64,000 nt of DNA from an uncultured Collinsella sp. (GTDB taxonomy: Bacteria; Actinomycetota; Coriobacteriia; Coriobacteriales; Coriobacteriaceae), in assembly GCA_900543505.1 (NCBI GenBank), contig UQSB01000003.1, positions 20,581-84,580 on the forward strand. The letters are read 5' to 3'. This document shows positions 33,424 to 42,702 of the stretch, one piece after another; position 1 is the first letter of the stretch, and each line of letters opens with the position of its first letter. The translations under genes and the position numbers were made by a program. Below the pieces are notes generated by a model. It searched no databases. It was not told where the DNA came from and saw only the letters and a list, made by a program, of their open reading frames with translations.

Positions 33424-34650
33424 TTACGCGGCGCCCGAACGATGCCGCCATATGGATTGTACGATACCCACCGTCAGCAGCTGAATCATCATCGAAGACG
33501 AACCGAAGCTAATAAACGGTAGCGGAATACCGGTAATCGGCATCATGCCAATGCACATGCCGATGTTTTCGAAGGTCTGGAACGCCCACATGCCAACGAT
33601 GCCCACACACGATAGGCGCAAGAACAGCGACTCACACTTAAAGGCGACGCGAATCGTCGAAAAGATCAGCAGCACGTAGAGGCATAGGAGCAAAAAGGAA
33701 CCGCAAAAGCCAAAGGTCTCGGACAGGAAGGCGAAGACGAAGTCAGTGTGGAACTCGGGCAGAAAGCCGCCGGCCGACTGCGTCGCATGGCCCAAACCCT
33801 TACCAAAGAAGCCACCCGAGCCAACGGCGATAAGCGACTGCTGCAGGTTGTAGGCATCGTCCGAATCGGCATTATCGGGGTCGATAAAGACCGTCAGGCG
33901 GTTCATCTGATACTGCTTGATGAGCACATCGTGGCCGAGCAACGAATCAAAGACCGAATCGAGCGCCAGGACGAGGGCTACCAGGCCCACGAGCAGGGCC
34001 AGGGTCGACAGCACCCATTCGCGGCGCGCACCGCTCATGCAGATGACGATGGCGCCCGAGACCAGCACGACCAGGCCCGAGCCCAGGTCGCCCATGGCGA
34101 CGACGGCCAAAAACGGGATGGACAGCATGCCGCAGAGCTTGACGTAGTCGCGAACGGTATCGATGCGGCCGTTATACTGCGAGCCAAGCGTGGCAATAAA
34201 GAAGATGGTGATGAGCTTGGCAAGCTCGACCGGCTGGAATGTCAAGCCGATACCGGGAATCTTGATCCAGCCCGTCATGCCCAGACCGCCCGTATAGGAC
34301 AGACCCGGAATCTTGGGCGAGAAGATCACGATCAGGTCGATGACGAGCAACGCCGTCGAGAAATTGGAAATACCGCGCAGGTCGGTACGCCAGACCAGCA
34401 CCGCCAGCAACGCCCCGATACCAATTCCCAGCAGATGGCGTGAGAACGAAGCATCGGCCTTAAACTGCGAAGCCGACCAAATAATGATGGCACCGTAGGC
34501 GACAAGCGCCACTGTAGCCACGAGCACACCGATATGCACCTTTTGACGAAACGTGCCGCGCGAGGCCGAAAGTTGCTTGTTGACGCGGTCCAGGCTGCTG
34601 CGAGAGCCGGTCTTGGTTGAACGGAACAGATCCGCCGGAGAAAAATCCAT
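33424..34650 (-). CDS. rodA: Rod-shape SEDS glycosyltransferase RodA
   Basis: Polytopic membrane peptidoglycan polymerase working with PBP2. The 408 residues show about ten hydrophobic helices, the SEDS motif GLGMTGWIKIPGIGLTFQPVELAKL (GWIKIPGIGLTFQPVEL seen) with the catalytic loop, GDLGSGLVVLV, and the C-terminal PITGIPLPFISFGSSSM. The start has TAGGAGG seven bases upstream. It lies 9 bases behind mrdA, the classical mreBCD-mrdA-rodA set, which separates it from the division paralogue FtsW. Confidence 0.95.
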   Translation of the reverse strand: MDFSPADLFRSTKTGSRSSLDRVNKQLSASRGTFRQKVHIGVLVATVALVAYGAIIIWSASQFKADASFSRHLLGIGIGALLAVLVWRTDLRGISNFSTALLVIDLIVIFSPKIPGLSYTGGLGMTGWIKIPGIGLTFQPVELAKLITIFFIATLGSQYNGRIDTVRDYVKLCGMLSIPFLAVVAMGDLGSGLVVLVSGAIVICMSGARREWVLSTLALLVGLVALVLALDSVFDSLLGHDVLIKQYQMNRLTVFIDPDNADSDDAYNLQQSLIAVGSGGFFGKGLGHATQSAGGFLPEFHTDFVFAFLSETFGFCGSFLLLCLYVLLIFSTIRVAFKCESLFLRLSCVGIVGMWAFQTFENIGMCIGMMPITGIPLPFISFGSSSMMIQLLTVGIVQSIWRHRSGAA

Positions 34651-34659
34651 CGCAACCTC

Positions 34660-36729
34660 CTATCGAACCGAAGAATCGCCCGAGGCCGAAGAGGTATCGG
34701 GCTCGTCATAAATCACGCCGAGCACATCGCGCACGACATGCATCGCGGTATCTGAGCCACCGCCGCCCTGCTCCAGAACAGTAGCGATGACATACTTGGG
34801 ATCATCGGCCGGCGCATAGGCGCAAAACCACGCGTATTCGTCCTCGCCGCTTTTCTCGCCCGTGCCCGACTTGCCGTATACCTGCGGCGTCAGGGTGCCA
34901 AAGTGAGCCGCCAGGGACGTCGATGCCGTGTAAATCACGTCGTGCATGCCGTTGCGAACAAGAGCCAAATCCGAATCGCTGTTGATCTTGGCCTCCAGGC
35001 GCTTCTTCTTGCCTTTGCCGTTGTACTTATAGGCATCGCCGTCGCCATCGCGCGACACGGCAGACAAAAACACGTGAGGCACGTACTGCTTACCGCCGTT
35101 GGCGAGGCCCATGTAGGCGCATGCCATCTGCAGAGGCGTCACCAGGATGTCGCCCTGGCCGATGGCAATGTTGGTCATATCGCCGGCATTCCACTTGCGG
35201 TCCTCGGCAGAGGCGTCGGTAAAGTACGACTCTTTCCACTCGGCATCGGGAATACGGCCCGCGCCCTCACTCGGCAGATCGATACCGCAGGTCTTGCCTA
35301 GGCCCCAGCGACGAAAGACCTCCTGCAGGCCCTCGGAATGTTGCTCGTCATAAAAGAAGGCCTTGCCCATGTCGTAGAAGACGGGGTCGCACGAGTTGGC
35401 GATACCCGACTGCAGCGTCATGGTGCCGTGTCCAGACGTCAGCCAGCAGCGCTTGCCCCAAGCCTTGCCCAGGCCCGTCCAATAGCCCGTGCAGTTGGTT
35501 GTCTGCGTTGAAGTGTAGGTTCCAAACTCAAGACCGGCCAGTGCCGAGAGCGGCTTGATGGTCGAGGCCGACATGTACTGTCCGCTAATGGCGCGGTTGA
35601 GCAGCGGGTGCGAACCCTTGTCATCATTGAGCTCGGTCCACACGTCATTTGAGACGCCGCCGATAAAGACGGACGGATCGAACTTGGGCTCGCTCGCCAT
35701 GCCCAGGATCTCGCCATTGTTGGGATCGAGACACACCACAGCGCCGTTGCCGGCATTGCTGTAGCCAGTGGTCTTGGCAAGCTCGATGGCGCTCGCCAGC
35801 GCCGTCTCACAGGCCTGTTGGATCTTAAGGTCGAGCGTGAGCTTAATGTCGGAGCCGGCCTTGGCGGGCACGGCGCCGGCCTGACCGGTCACATTGCCCG
35901 AAGCATCGACCTTGACGGTCTGCTCGCCACGAATACCCTGCAGCAGGTTTTCGTAGTAGCTCTCAACACCCGCCTGGCCCACGATATCGCCCGACTGGTA
36001 CGTAATCTTGCCAGCAGAAGCACCATCATCGCCAGAGGTTTTCTTATTCTGGGCCTCGAGCTGCTCGGAGGTAATGGTGCCGGTATATCCCAAGATATGG
36101 CATGCCGTCTCGCCATATGGATACTGGCGCTCGGTACGCTCGGCAATCTTGACGCCCGGGAACTCGCCGGCGTGCTCCTGAATATAGGCAACCGTGGAGC
36201 GACGGACGTCCGTCGCGATGGTATGCAGGCTCTGGGCGCCCTCGGAATTGTCCTGAATATTGCGCAGAACCGCCACGTAGGGCATACCGAGCACGTTGGC
36301 AAGATGGCGAACCAGAACCTCATCCTCGGCAAGGTCGCGGTAGGCCACGACAGCAAGTGAGGGACGGTTCTGGACAAGTGCCACGCCATTGCGGTCGAGG
36401 ATGCGGCCGCGCACAGCGGGTGTGGTAACGGTGCGCGTCTGATTGCTATTAGCCTGCTTTTCATAATAGTCCGACGAGACCATCTGCATGCCCCACAGCT
36501 TGACGGCAAGCGCCGCGAACATCGCGCCCACACCCGTGGTGAGGATGGAGAAGCGGCCCTTAAAGGCGGTCGCCGCGGTATTGCCCTCGCCCTCGGTGGC
36601 GCGCGGGGCCGTTCCATGCTGCGTATCGTAGGTAAAACGGGAATCGCCGCGACGCATGATGACCAGCGCGACCACGATGGCCACAACCAGCACGATACCG
36701 GCGATAATAACCGTCATCTGGGAAGACAT
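34660..36729 (-). CDS. mrdA: Penicillin-binding protein 2 (class B transpeptidase)
   Basis: Peptidoglycan crosslinking enzyme of the elongation complex. The 689 residues have an N-terminal membrane anchor (residues about 8-26) and a second hydrophobic stretch near residue 60. A dimerisation/pedestal domain follows with VTTPAVRGRILDRNGVALVQN. The transpeptidase domain has SASTIKPLSAL with the Ser nucleophile (SxxK), ANSCDPVFYDMG (SxD form, normal in this subfamily), and YGKSGTGEKSG (KSGT). The duplicated hydrophobic start is unusual for PBP2. It is followed directly by rodA, its functional partner. Confidence 0.95.
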   Translation of the reverse strand: MSSQMTVIIAGIVLVVAIVVALVIMRRGDSRFTYDTQHGTAPRATEGEGNTAATAFKGRFSILTTGVGAMFAALAVKLWGMQMVSSDYYEKQANSNQTRTVTTPAVRGRILDRNGVALVQNRPSLAVVAYRDLAEDEVLVRHLANVLGMPYVAVLRNIQDNSEGAQSLHTIATDVRRSTVAYIQEHAGEFPGVKIAERTERQYPYGETACHILGYTGTITSEQLEAQNKKTSGDDGASAGKITYQSGDIVGQAGVESYYENLLQGIRGEQTVKVDASGNVTGQAGAVPAKAGSDIKLTLDLKIQQACETALASAIELAKTTGYSNAGNGAVVCLDPNNGEILGMASEPKFDPSVFIGGVSNDVWTELNDDKGSHPLLNRAISGQYMSASTIKPLSALAGLEFGTYTSTQTTNCTGYWTGLGKAWGKRCWLTSGHGTMTLQSGIANSCDPVFYDMGKAFFYDEQHSEGLQEVFRRWGLGKTCGIDLPSEGAGRIPDAEWKESYFTDASAEDRKWNAGDMTNIAIGQGDILVTPLQMACAYMGLANGGKQYVPHVFLSAVSRDGDGDAYKYNGKGKKKRLEAKINSDSDLALVRNGMHDVIYTASTSLAAHFGTLTPQVYGKSGTGEKSGEDEYAWFCAYAPADDPKYVIATVLEQGGGGSDTAMHVVRDVLGVIYDEPDTSSASGDSSVR

Positions 36730-36742
36730 CTACGGGCCTCCC

Positions 36743-37315
36743 CTATTTGAGCTTACGGGTCTTGGGCTTAAAGCGCATGCCCGTCTGGCGTCCGCCACGT
36801 GCGGAGAATCCATAACCGGACTGCGGCACGACGCCGGACATCAAAAACGGAATGGCAACCAGACCCGTCAGGATCGAAGACGGCAGCGCATGGCCGAAGA
36901 TCGCCACGACAAAGCTCGTCTCCATACCCATAAACAGCAAGATGATGCTGTAGATCACATTAATGACGAGCGCAAAGGCGCCCACAGTGATGCCGCGCGC
37001 ACTCGGGGTACCGCTCGTTTGACCGGCAGCGCTGTGCACCAGGGCAAAAGAACCCACGGTCAGCAGGAGCGACATAACTCCCACCGGCACGGCAGCGGAC
37101 AGGTCATAAAACAAGCCGCTGCAAAAACCGCACACGACGGCACGGGTCGGGTCGCCCGAGAACACGCTTAGGCACACCAGGATAATCATGAAGTTGACGC
37201 GACCGCCCGCAATGGAGATCTGCGGTGCCAGGCCTGCCTGCAGCAGCACGCACACGATGGCGGCGATTACAAACGTGCGGGAGCTCATCCCCTGCTCGTG
37301 TAGATCCATGGACAT
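36743..37315 (-). CDS. mreD: Rod shape-determining protein MreD
   Basis: Small polytopic membrane component of the elongation complex. The 190 residues have five or six hydrophobic segments: TFVIAAIVCVLLQAGLAP, VNFMIILVCLSVF, VVCGFCSGLFYDLSAAVPVG, VGSFALVH, ITVGAFALVINVIYSIILLF. The C-terminus is basic. The Asp in LFYDL fits the family. An ATG two codons inside (37309) has the better-spaced ribosome site. Position between mreC and mrdA secures the call. Confidence 0.9.
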   Translation of the reverse strand: MSMDLHEQGMSSRTFVIAAIVCVLLQAGLAPQISIAGGRVNFMIILVCLSVFSGDPTRAVVCGFCSGLFYDLSAAVPVGVMSLLLTVGSFALVHSAAGQTSGTPSARGITVGAFALVINVIYSIILLFMGMETSFVVAIFGHALPSSILTGLVAIPFLMSGVVPQSGYGFSARGGRQTGMRFKPKTRKLK

Positions 37316-37320
37316 GCCCC

Positions 37321-38319
37321 CTATTCGCTCGAGCCGGAATCGGTCGTCTCGGACGTGTCGGAACCGTCATCCGAGCTCTCGTCCTTCGTCTTGGTCGCAG
37401 CATCGCGCGACGTTCCCTGCGGCGTGCTATTAGCGGTGCTCACGTCCTCATCCGAGGCCGACTGTTCGTCGGTCAGCGAGGTGATGACCAGCACTTCCTC
37501 GTTGTTCTCGGCCGTCGTCTGGGCGCGCACCACAATGGTGTAGTACACGTCGTTTGCCGATTTCTCAACCGACGAGACGGTGCCGAGCGGAAGGCCCTTG
37601 GGGAACACACCGCCAATGCCCGAGGTCACGATGATGTCGCCAACCTTAACATCGGAGTCGACGCTCACGTACTCAAGGCGCAGGGTGCCATCGGGCTGGC
37701 CCTGGAGCATACCCTGGGCGCGCGTGTCCTGCACCATAGCCGACACGCCCGAATTCTCATCGCCAATCAGGCGCACGGTAGAGGTCTTGGCCGATACCTC
37801 GATAATCTGGCCGATAACACCGGCGGAACTCGTCACGGGCATGTTGATGGTAAGACCGTCGGCAGAGCCCTTGTCGATGGTAACGGTCGAGGTCCAGGCA
37901 TCGCCCGACGCACCGACAATACGAGCAGCGGTCGACTTAAGGTTGTAGGTCGATTGCAGGCCGACCAGGCCCTCCAGGCGCTCGGCAGTCTTTTGAGCCT
38001 CGGAAAGCTCGGCGACCTTAGAGGTCAGTACCTCGTTTTGCTTCTTGAGGTCATCGAGCGACTCCTGCGAAGCCGTGAGGTTGGAGAACACGTTGCCGAT
38101 CGCGTTAAAGGGAGCCGCCACGGCCGAGCCCACAAAGCGCACCGGCGAGGTAATCGTCGTCACACCCGAGCGTACGGCATGAATCGGCCCGGCCTCGCCC
38201 TCACGGATATAAAACGTGAGCAGCAACACCGAAATCAGGCTGAAAACAATCAACGGGCGCATACCCGTTGATTGTCGCTTGGTATTCAGATTTGGAGAGA
38301 AACCCGAAGATCGTGCCAA
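37321..38319 (-). CDS. mreC: Rod shape-determining protein MreC
   Basis: Bitopic scaffold of the elongation complex, outside the membrane. The 332 residues have one helix (IVFSLISVLLLTFYI, about 24-38), a coiled coil (about 85-115, ESLDDLKKQNEVLTSKVAEL), and a beta-rich domain with VDKGSADGL-like TIDKGSADGLTINMPV and GIGGVFPKGLPLGTV. The last 55 residues are a Ser/Thr/Asp/Glu-rich tail beyond the usual end. The start is TTG at 38319 with AAGGTGG seven bases upstream. It follows mreB by 21 bases. Confidence 0.94.
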   Translation of the reverse strand: MARSSGFSPNLNTKRQSTGMRPLIVFSLISVLLLTFYIREGEAGPIHAVRSGVTTITSPVRFVGSAVAAPFNAIGNVFSNLTASQESLDDLKKQNEVLTSKVAELSEAQKTAERLEGLVGLQSTYNLKSTAARIVGASGDAWTSTVTIDKGSADGLTINMPVTSSAGVIGQIIEVSAKTSTVRLIGDENSGVSAMVQDTRAQGMLQGQPDGTLRLEYVSVDSDVKVGDIIVTSGIGGVFPKGLPLGTVSSVEKSANDVYYTIVVRAQTTAENNEEVLVITSLTDEQSASDEDVSTANSTPQGTSRDAATKTKDESSDDGSDTSETTDSGSSE

Positions 38320-38340
38320 ATGGAATCCACCTTTTGGAAA

Positions 38341-39384
38341 TTAAGCATTGGTTTGGACGAAGCCACCGTCAAAGGCGTTGGCCTCGAGCACGCGGGCGCA
38401 GCCGTTTACGACGTTATCGAGCGCCGTGGGGCTGACGTTGACCGAAACGCCGGTCTCGTCGCGCAGGCGCACGTCGAGGCCGCGCAGCAGCGCACCGCCA
38501 CCGGTCAGCAGAATGCCGTAGTACATAAGGTCCGAGGCAAGATCGGGCGGCGTGGCGTCCAGAGCGTCCTTAACGGCCTTGGCCATCTCGTCGAGCGGCT
38601 TGTTGAGCGCGCGACGGATCTCCTCGCTCTCGATACGCACGGTCTTGGGCAGGCCCGTGATAACGTCGCGTCCGTTGACCTCGACGTCGAGCTCATCCTT
38701 GAGCGGCACGGCCGAGCCGACCTTAATCTTGATGTCCTCGGCCGTACGCTCGCCGATAGCCAGGTTGTAGGCATCGCGAACATGGGTGAGGATAGCCTGG
38801 TCGAACTCGTCACCGGCAATGCGGATGGACTGCGACACGACAATACCGCCCATAGCGATAACGGCGACCTCGGTGGTGCCGCCGCCGATATCGATGACCA
38901 TGGAGCCCGTGGGCTCCTCGACGGGTAGGTCGGCGCCGATGGCAGCCGCCATGGGCTCCTCGATCAGATAGGCCTGGCGAGCACCGGCCTGGATCGTGGC
39001 CTCAAAGACGGCGCGCTTCTCGACCGACGTGACGCCGGAGGGAACGCAGACGACGACGCGCGGACGCGGAGTCCACGGATAGCGCTTCTCGGAAGCCTTG
39101 TCGATAAAGTAGCGAAGCATGGCCTCGGTGACATCGAAGTCGGCGATGACGCCGTCCTTAAGGGGACGAACGGCCACGATGTTGCCGGGCGTACGGCCGA
39201 GCATACGCTTGGCCTCGATGCCGACTGCCAGGATGCGCTCGTCGTTCTTGTCGATAGCGACAACGGAGGGCTCGCGGATGACGATGCCCTTGCCGCGCAC
39301 GGAGACGAGCGTATTGGCGGTGCCGAGGTCGATGGCGAGATCGCCCGCATAGCTACCGAAGAACATATCCATCAAAGAAAACAA
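38341..39384 (-). CDS. mreB: Rod shape-determining actin homologue MreB
   Basis: Membrane-associated actin-like filament former that directs lateral wall growth. The 347 residues include DLAIDLGTANTLVSVRGKGI (phosphate 1), EPSVVAIDK, RPLKDGVIADFDVTEAML, VPSGVTSVEKRAV, MVIDIGGGTTEVAVIAMGGI (phosphate 2), and the adenosine motif ILLTGGGALLRGLD. The start is probably TTG at 39384, five bases after AGGAG; an ATG four codons later is the alternative. The N-terminal FSLMDMFFG is likely the membrane-binding segment. It heads mreBCD-mrdA-rodA. A TATGAT box at 39430-39435 is a candidate -10 with no clear -35. Confidence 0.97.
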   Translation of the reverse strand: MFSLMDMFFGSYAGDLAIDLGTANTLVSVRGKGIVIREPSVVAIDKNDERILAVGIEAKRMLGRTPGNIVAVRPLKDGVIADFDVTEAMLRYFIDKASEKRYPWTPRPRVVVCVPSGVTSVEKRAVFEATIQAGARQAYLIEEPMAAAIGADLPVEEPTGSMVIDIGGGTTEVAVIAMGGIVVSQSIRIAGDEFDQAILTHVRDAYNLAIGERTAEDIKIKVGSAVPLKDELDVEVNGRDVITGLPKTVRIESEEIRRALNKPLDEMAKAVKDALDATPPDLASDLMYYGILLTGGGALLRGLDVRLRDETGVSVNVSPTALDNVVNGCARVLEANAFDGGFVQTNA

Positions 39385-39444
39385 CGCAACTCCTGATGTG
39401 TTGGATGATTGCTGGAAAACTACTAGCCCATCATACTAGCGCAA

Positions 39445-39477
39445 GCCCGGCACCTCACTTGCGGTGAAGCGCCGGGC
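39445..39477 (-). terminator. GC-rich hairpin between the TPR gene and mreB
   Basis: Arms GCCCGGC (39445-39451) and GCCGGGC (39471-39477), extended by TCAC/GTGA across a mismatch, form a strong stem about 20 bases past the TPR gene stop. No T-run follows, so termination efficiency is uncertain. Confidence 0.5.
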
Positions 39478-39499
39478 AGAGCCAAATCTCATAAGGTCA

Positions 39500-40795
39500 C
39501 TACTGGTTGTCAGCGGCCGAGAAATCGATATCGAAGGAGGAAACGGCCCAACCGATATGGTTGTCGGAGCGCACGAACTTAACGGTGTACTCCTGCTCGC
39601 CGCCCTTGGACAGCGAAGCCTTCACCTTGGCGGTGGTCTCGGTCATGGACTGATCCATACCCTCGATCGAGACGGTGGCGCCCTGCGGGATCGAGGAGAT
39701 GATCATCGCCTTGGCGTCCTCGGACAGACTCGAGGCCAGGCAGGACTCGGCCTTGGCGGTATCGCCGTCACCGGCAGCCTGGAACAGGTCGGTGATGACG
39801 GACTCCTGCGAGGGGTAGCCCATGCCGCGCGTATAAGCATAGCCAAGACCGCCGGCAGCGATCACGATGAGCAGAAGCAGTACCAGGAAGATCTTAAGAC
39901 CCGTGTGGCGGTGGCGACGACGAACCTTGGCCTGTTTACGGTCCTGCTGGACCATCTCGGACTCGGACAGCGTAAAGAAGCCGGTGTCAGAGGGGTCGGG
40001 CATAAACTGACCGGTCGCGCCCGTGGGATCGAGCGGGTCGACAGCGGGAGCGTCCATCGCGGGAGCCGGAGCCGTGGACATGGCCGTCTGGGCCGAAAGC
40101 GCGGCGAGCGAGTCGTGCACGCGGGCAAGCTCGTCGGCCTGCTCGGGCGTGAGCTGGTAGATGCCGTCGGCGGTGGCGGCGTTAAAGGCATCGAGCGCAT
40201 CAGAGGGACGGCCGGCGGCAGAAAGCGCCTGACCCATGCCGGCGTTGAGCGCACGCGTGTCGTCGCGGGGGCCGGCAAAGTCGATAGCCGTGCGGTAGGT
40301 CTCCACGGCATCCGCCGGACGGCCGAGTTTAATGAAGCAGCGACCGAGCTCGCCGAGTGCGGCGGCAGGAGCCGGATTGGCGCCGTCGATGGCGGCCTGA
40401 CGGAAGGCAGTACCCGCGTTGGCATAGTCGCCCGACTGGAACAGCGCGTTACCCAGGCCCAGATAGGCCTTAAACGGCGTGGCATAGGAAGCATCCTGCG
40501 TAGCAGCAGAGAACGCCTGAGCGGCCGTCGTGTAGTCGCCCACGGCGGCGAGCGCCTTGCCGCGGTTGGTGAGCAGCGCGCCGCGCTTGCCGTAGGTGCC
40601 GTCGTTGAGGGCGGCGGCGTAGGCCTCGGCGGCCTCGGCATACATGCCCAGGTGCATCAAGGCGTTGCCACGAAGGTGATCGGCCTCGCCCATAATCTCA
40701 TCGGGAGTCTTTGCCGCCCCAAGCATCTGGGCTGCAGCGGAAAAATCACCCGCGCGGTAAGCGGCGCGGCCCTGTTGGATCAGCTGGCTATTCAA
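39500..40795 (-). CDS. Membrane-anchored TPR protein of unknown function
   Basis: A 431-residue protein I cannot name. The first 220 residues are tetratricopeptide repeats of about 34 residues (for example ALMHLGMYAEAAEAYAAAL, ALAAVGDYTTAAQAFSAAT, ALFQSGDYANAGTAFRQAA, CFIKLGRPADAVETYRTAI). A proline/alanine linker follows. A basic stretch RRRHRHTG precedes one membrane helix (FLVLLLLIVIAAGGLGYAY, near residue 300). The C-terminal 110 residues lie outside and resemble small secreted DUF4878-type folds (LFQAAGDGDTAKAESCLASS). The basic residues before the helix put the TPR part inside the cell. The start is TTG with AAAGGGG upstream. It lies 11 bases behind the cyclophilin gene. Confidence 0.7.
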   Translation of the reverse strand: MNSQLIQQGRAAYRAGDFSAAAQMLGAAKTPDEIMGEADHLRGNALMHLGMYAEAAEAYAAALNDGTYGKRGALLTNRGKALAAVGDYTTAAQAFSAATQDASYATPFKAYLGLGNALFQSGDYANAGTAFRQAAIDGANPAPAAALGELGRCFIKLGRPADAVETYRTAIDFAGPRDDTRALNAGMGQALSAAGRPSDALDAFNAATADGIYQLTPEQADELARVHDSLAALSAQTAMSTAPAPAMDAPAVDPLDPTGATGQFMPDPSDTGFFTLSESEMVQQDRKQAKVRRRHRHTGLKIFLVLLLLIVIAAGGLGYAYTRGMGYPSQESVITDLFQAAGDGDTAKAESCLASSLSEDAKAMIISSIPQGATVSIEGMDQSMTETTAKVKASLSKGGEQEYTVKFVRSDNHIGWAVSSFDIDFSAADNQ

Positions 40796-40806
40796 GGAAG
40801 TCCCCT

Positions 40807-41349
40807 TTACTCGTGAACGATCTCGACATGAACGATCTCGTCGCCGGCACGCAGCTGCGAAATCACATCGAGACCCTCGACCGTGGTACCAAAGACGGTG
40901 TAACCAGAATCGAGGTTATGCTGGGCACCCAGGCAGAAGTAGAACTGCGAACCCGCGGAATCGGGATCCATGGAGCGTGCCATGGCAAGGGCGCCATCGA
41001 CATGGCTGTTGCGCGGATTGGTGGCAAACTCGCCCTTGATGCAGTAGCCGGGGCCACCGGTACCGGGCATGCCGTCGGGGCCCTCAAGACCGGCGGCGAC
41101 GTCGGCGCCGGACATGTCGCGGGTATTGGGGTCGCCACCTTGGATAACAAAACCGGGCACATAGCGATGGAACTTAAGGCCATCATAGAAGCCCATCGTG
41201 GAAAGCTCGCAGAAGTTCGCGACATGAGTGGGAGCGCCCTCGCCGTCAAACTTGACCTTGATGGTACCCTTCGACGTCTCGATTACGGCGCACTCGTCGC
41301 CGACAAGCTGATACTCGGGCGTGTAGAGCTCTTTCTTAAAACCAAACAT
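40807..41349 (-). CDS. Cyclophilin-type peptidyl-prolyl isomerase
   Basis: Accelerates cis-trans isomerisation of X-Pro bonds. The 180 residues have IETSKGTIKVKFDGEGAPTHVANFCEL, then YDGLKFHRYVPGFVIQGGDP (catalytic Arg in FHR), GPGYCIKGEFA, GALAMARSMDPDSAGSQFYFCLG and YTVFGTTVEGLDVI. No signal peptide or lipobox is visible, so it is cytoplasmic. It has its own promoter (41389-41418) and is followed by the TPR gene. Confidence 0.94.
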   Translation of the reverse strand: MFGFKKELYTPEYQLVGDECAVIETSKGTIKVKFDGEGAPTHVANFCELSTMGFYDGLKFHRYVPGFVIQGGDPNTRDMSGADVAAGLEGPDGMPGTGGPGYCIKGEFATNPRNSHVDGALAMARSMDPDSAGSQFYFCLGAQHNLDSGYTVFGTTVEGLDVISQLRAGDEIVHVEIVHE

Positions 41350-41388
41350 GTGGTTCCTTCCTCGTGCGTTTAAAGCATATTTGTACGA

Positions 41389-41418
41389 ATTGTAGCAATA
41401 AGCACGGGCTTACATCAA
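41389..41418 (-). promoter_or_regulatory. Sigma70-type promoter of the cyclophilin gene
   Basis: On the minus strand TTGATG (41413-41418) and TACAAT (41389-41394) are 18 bases apart, about 40 bases before the ATG. Confidence 0.65.
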
Positions 41419-41456
41419 TTGCGCACGTAGGTTATGCCGACTATGGCGAACTAATT

Positions 41457-42599
41457 TTAGGAACGCTGCTGCGGCTTCCAGGAACCCACATTGGCATCGT
41501 ACTGGTTCAGCGCGCTGTTGCCACCCTGCGCGATGGGCGCCAGGATCTCGCTTTGGTGGGAACTCATCGACTCGCCATCGGGAATGGCCAGCGAGATATC
41601 CCAGCTCTGGCAGATCACGTCAACGCGCTCATACATCCACTCGGCAAGCTGCTTTAAGTGGGCGATGTCATCCGCATAGACCGTATCGTCCTGGTACTTA
41701 AGGTTGTTGAGCTCATCTTGCGTCTTTTTGATCTGGTCGCGCAGGGCGTAGGCACTCTGCGACAGCTCCTGACGGGTGGACAGCGGCGTTCGGAGATAGC
41801 CGTTGTTAAAGGAATCGATGACCTCGCCGATCTGGTCCTCGTCAGCGTAGGACACGATGGTCTGATACAGACCGTCGAGCCTGGTATAGAGCTGATCATC
41901 GGTGAGCACGGTTTCTTCCTGGACCACCTCCGCAGAATCGTCCTGCTTGGTATCGTCCTCAGTGGCCTCGCCCTTTTGGCGCGTGGGGAAGGTGGTCTGT
42001 GCAGCTTGGCCAAACTGGTCGTAGAAGCCGGGCATAACACCCATGGGATCGGTCGTCACGAACCAATAGGCACCGCCGCAAACGACGGCAAGGACCGCGA
42101 TTACGATAAGCGGCTTGGGAATATGACGCTTGTGCTTGTGATAGGCGTCCTCGTCGGGGTGCACCTTGCGCTTGGGTTTTTGAGCATCGTCATGCAGGGA
42201 AACGGGCATGGGAATATCGACCTTGGGGATACCGAAATCCTTATCGAAAGCCGGCAGCACGCAGGTCTCATTGGGGTCGGCGGCGTCCGAAAGCACCGCA
42301 GCGGCAGAGGCCGGCGCATGCGGCACCTCGGTATCGATCTGCTCTTGCGTTAGGCGCGGAAAGCCCGCCGTGCGGCCCGCTGCCAGGTCGGATGCGGCCG
42401 CGTCCTCGGAGAGGATACCCGGAGCGGGGCGTCCGCATTTGGGGCACGTACGATCATGGGGAGAAAGACGGGCACCGCAGCCCTCACAGAACACGAACTC
42501 GGTGTGCTCGGGACCATCGCCCGGACCCACATAGGCGTTGCAGTAGGGGCAGAACGAGGCGCCGTCCTCGATGGTCTTAAGGCAATGCGGACAGATCAC
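41457..42599 (-). CDS. Zinc-ribbon membrane protein of unknown function
   Basis: A 380-residue protein without a recognised name. It starts with double zinc ribbons: ICPHC and FCPYC, then FCEGCGARL and TCPKCGRP, spaced like rubredoxin knuckles. A long acidic, disordered stretch follows, then KRHIPKPL and one membrane helix (IVIAVLAVVCGGAYWFV, near residue 180). The outer part is alpha-helical (LTDDQLYTRLDGLYQTIVSY, ALRDQIKKTQDELNNL, LKQLAEWMYERVDVICQSW). I start at the GTG 42599 because AGAGG lies six bases upstream; a TTG ten codons earlier has none. The layout, with ribbons inside and a helical sensor-like part outside, resembles the TPR neighbour in plan but not in sequence. Confidence 0.65.
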   Translation of the reverse strand: MICPHCLKTIEDGASFCPYCNAYVGPGDGPEHTEFVFCEGCGARLSPHDRTCPKCGRPAPGILSEDAAASDLAAGRTAGFPRLTQEQIDTEVPHAPASAAAVLSDAADPNETCVLPAFDKDFGIPKVDIPMPVSLHDDAQKPKRKVHPDEDAYHKHKRHIPKPLIVIAVLAVVCGGAYWFVTTDPMGVMPGFYDQFGQAAQTTFPTRQKGEATEDDTKQDDSAEVVQEETVLTDDQLYTRLDGLYQTIVSYADEDQIGEVIDSFNNGYLRTPLSTRQELSQSAYALRDQIKKTQDELNNLKYQDDTVYADDIAHLKQLAEWMYERVDVICQSWDISLAIPDGESMSSHQSEILAPIAQGGNSALNQYDANVGSWKPQQRS

Positions 42600-42702
42600 G
42601 GCATCCTCTTTTCGAAGCAATTCAAACAATCGAGGTTAGAGCATAACATCGCCAAGGCCCCACAGGAGCAAGGCACCAATTCAACATCGCCAGGGCGCGT
42701 AG

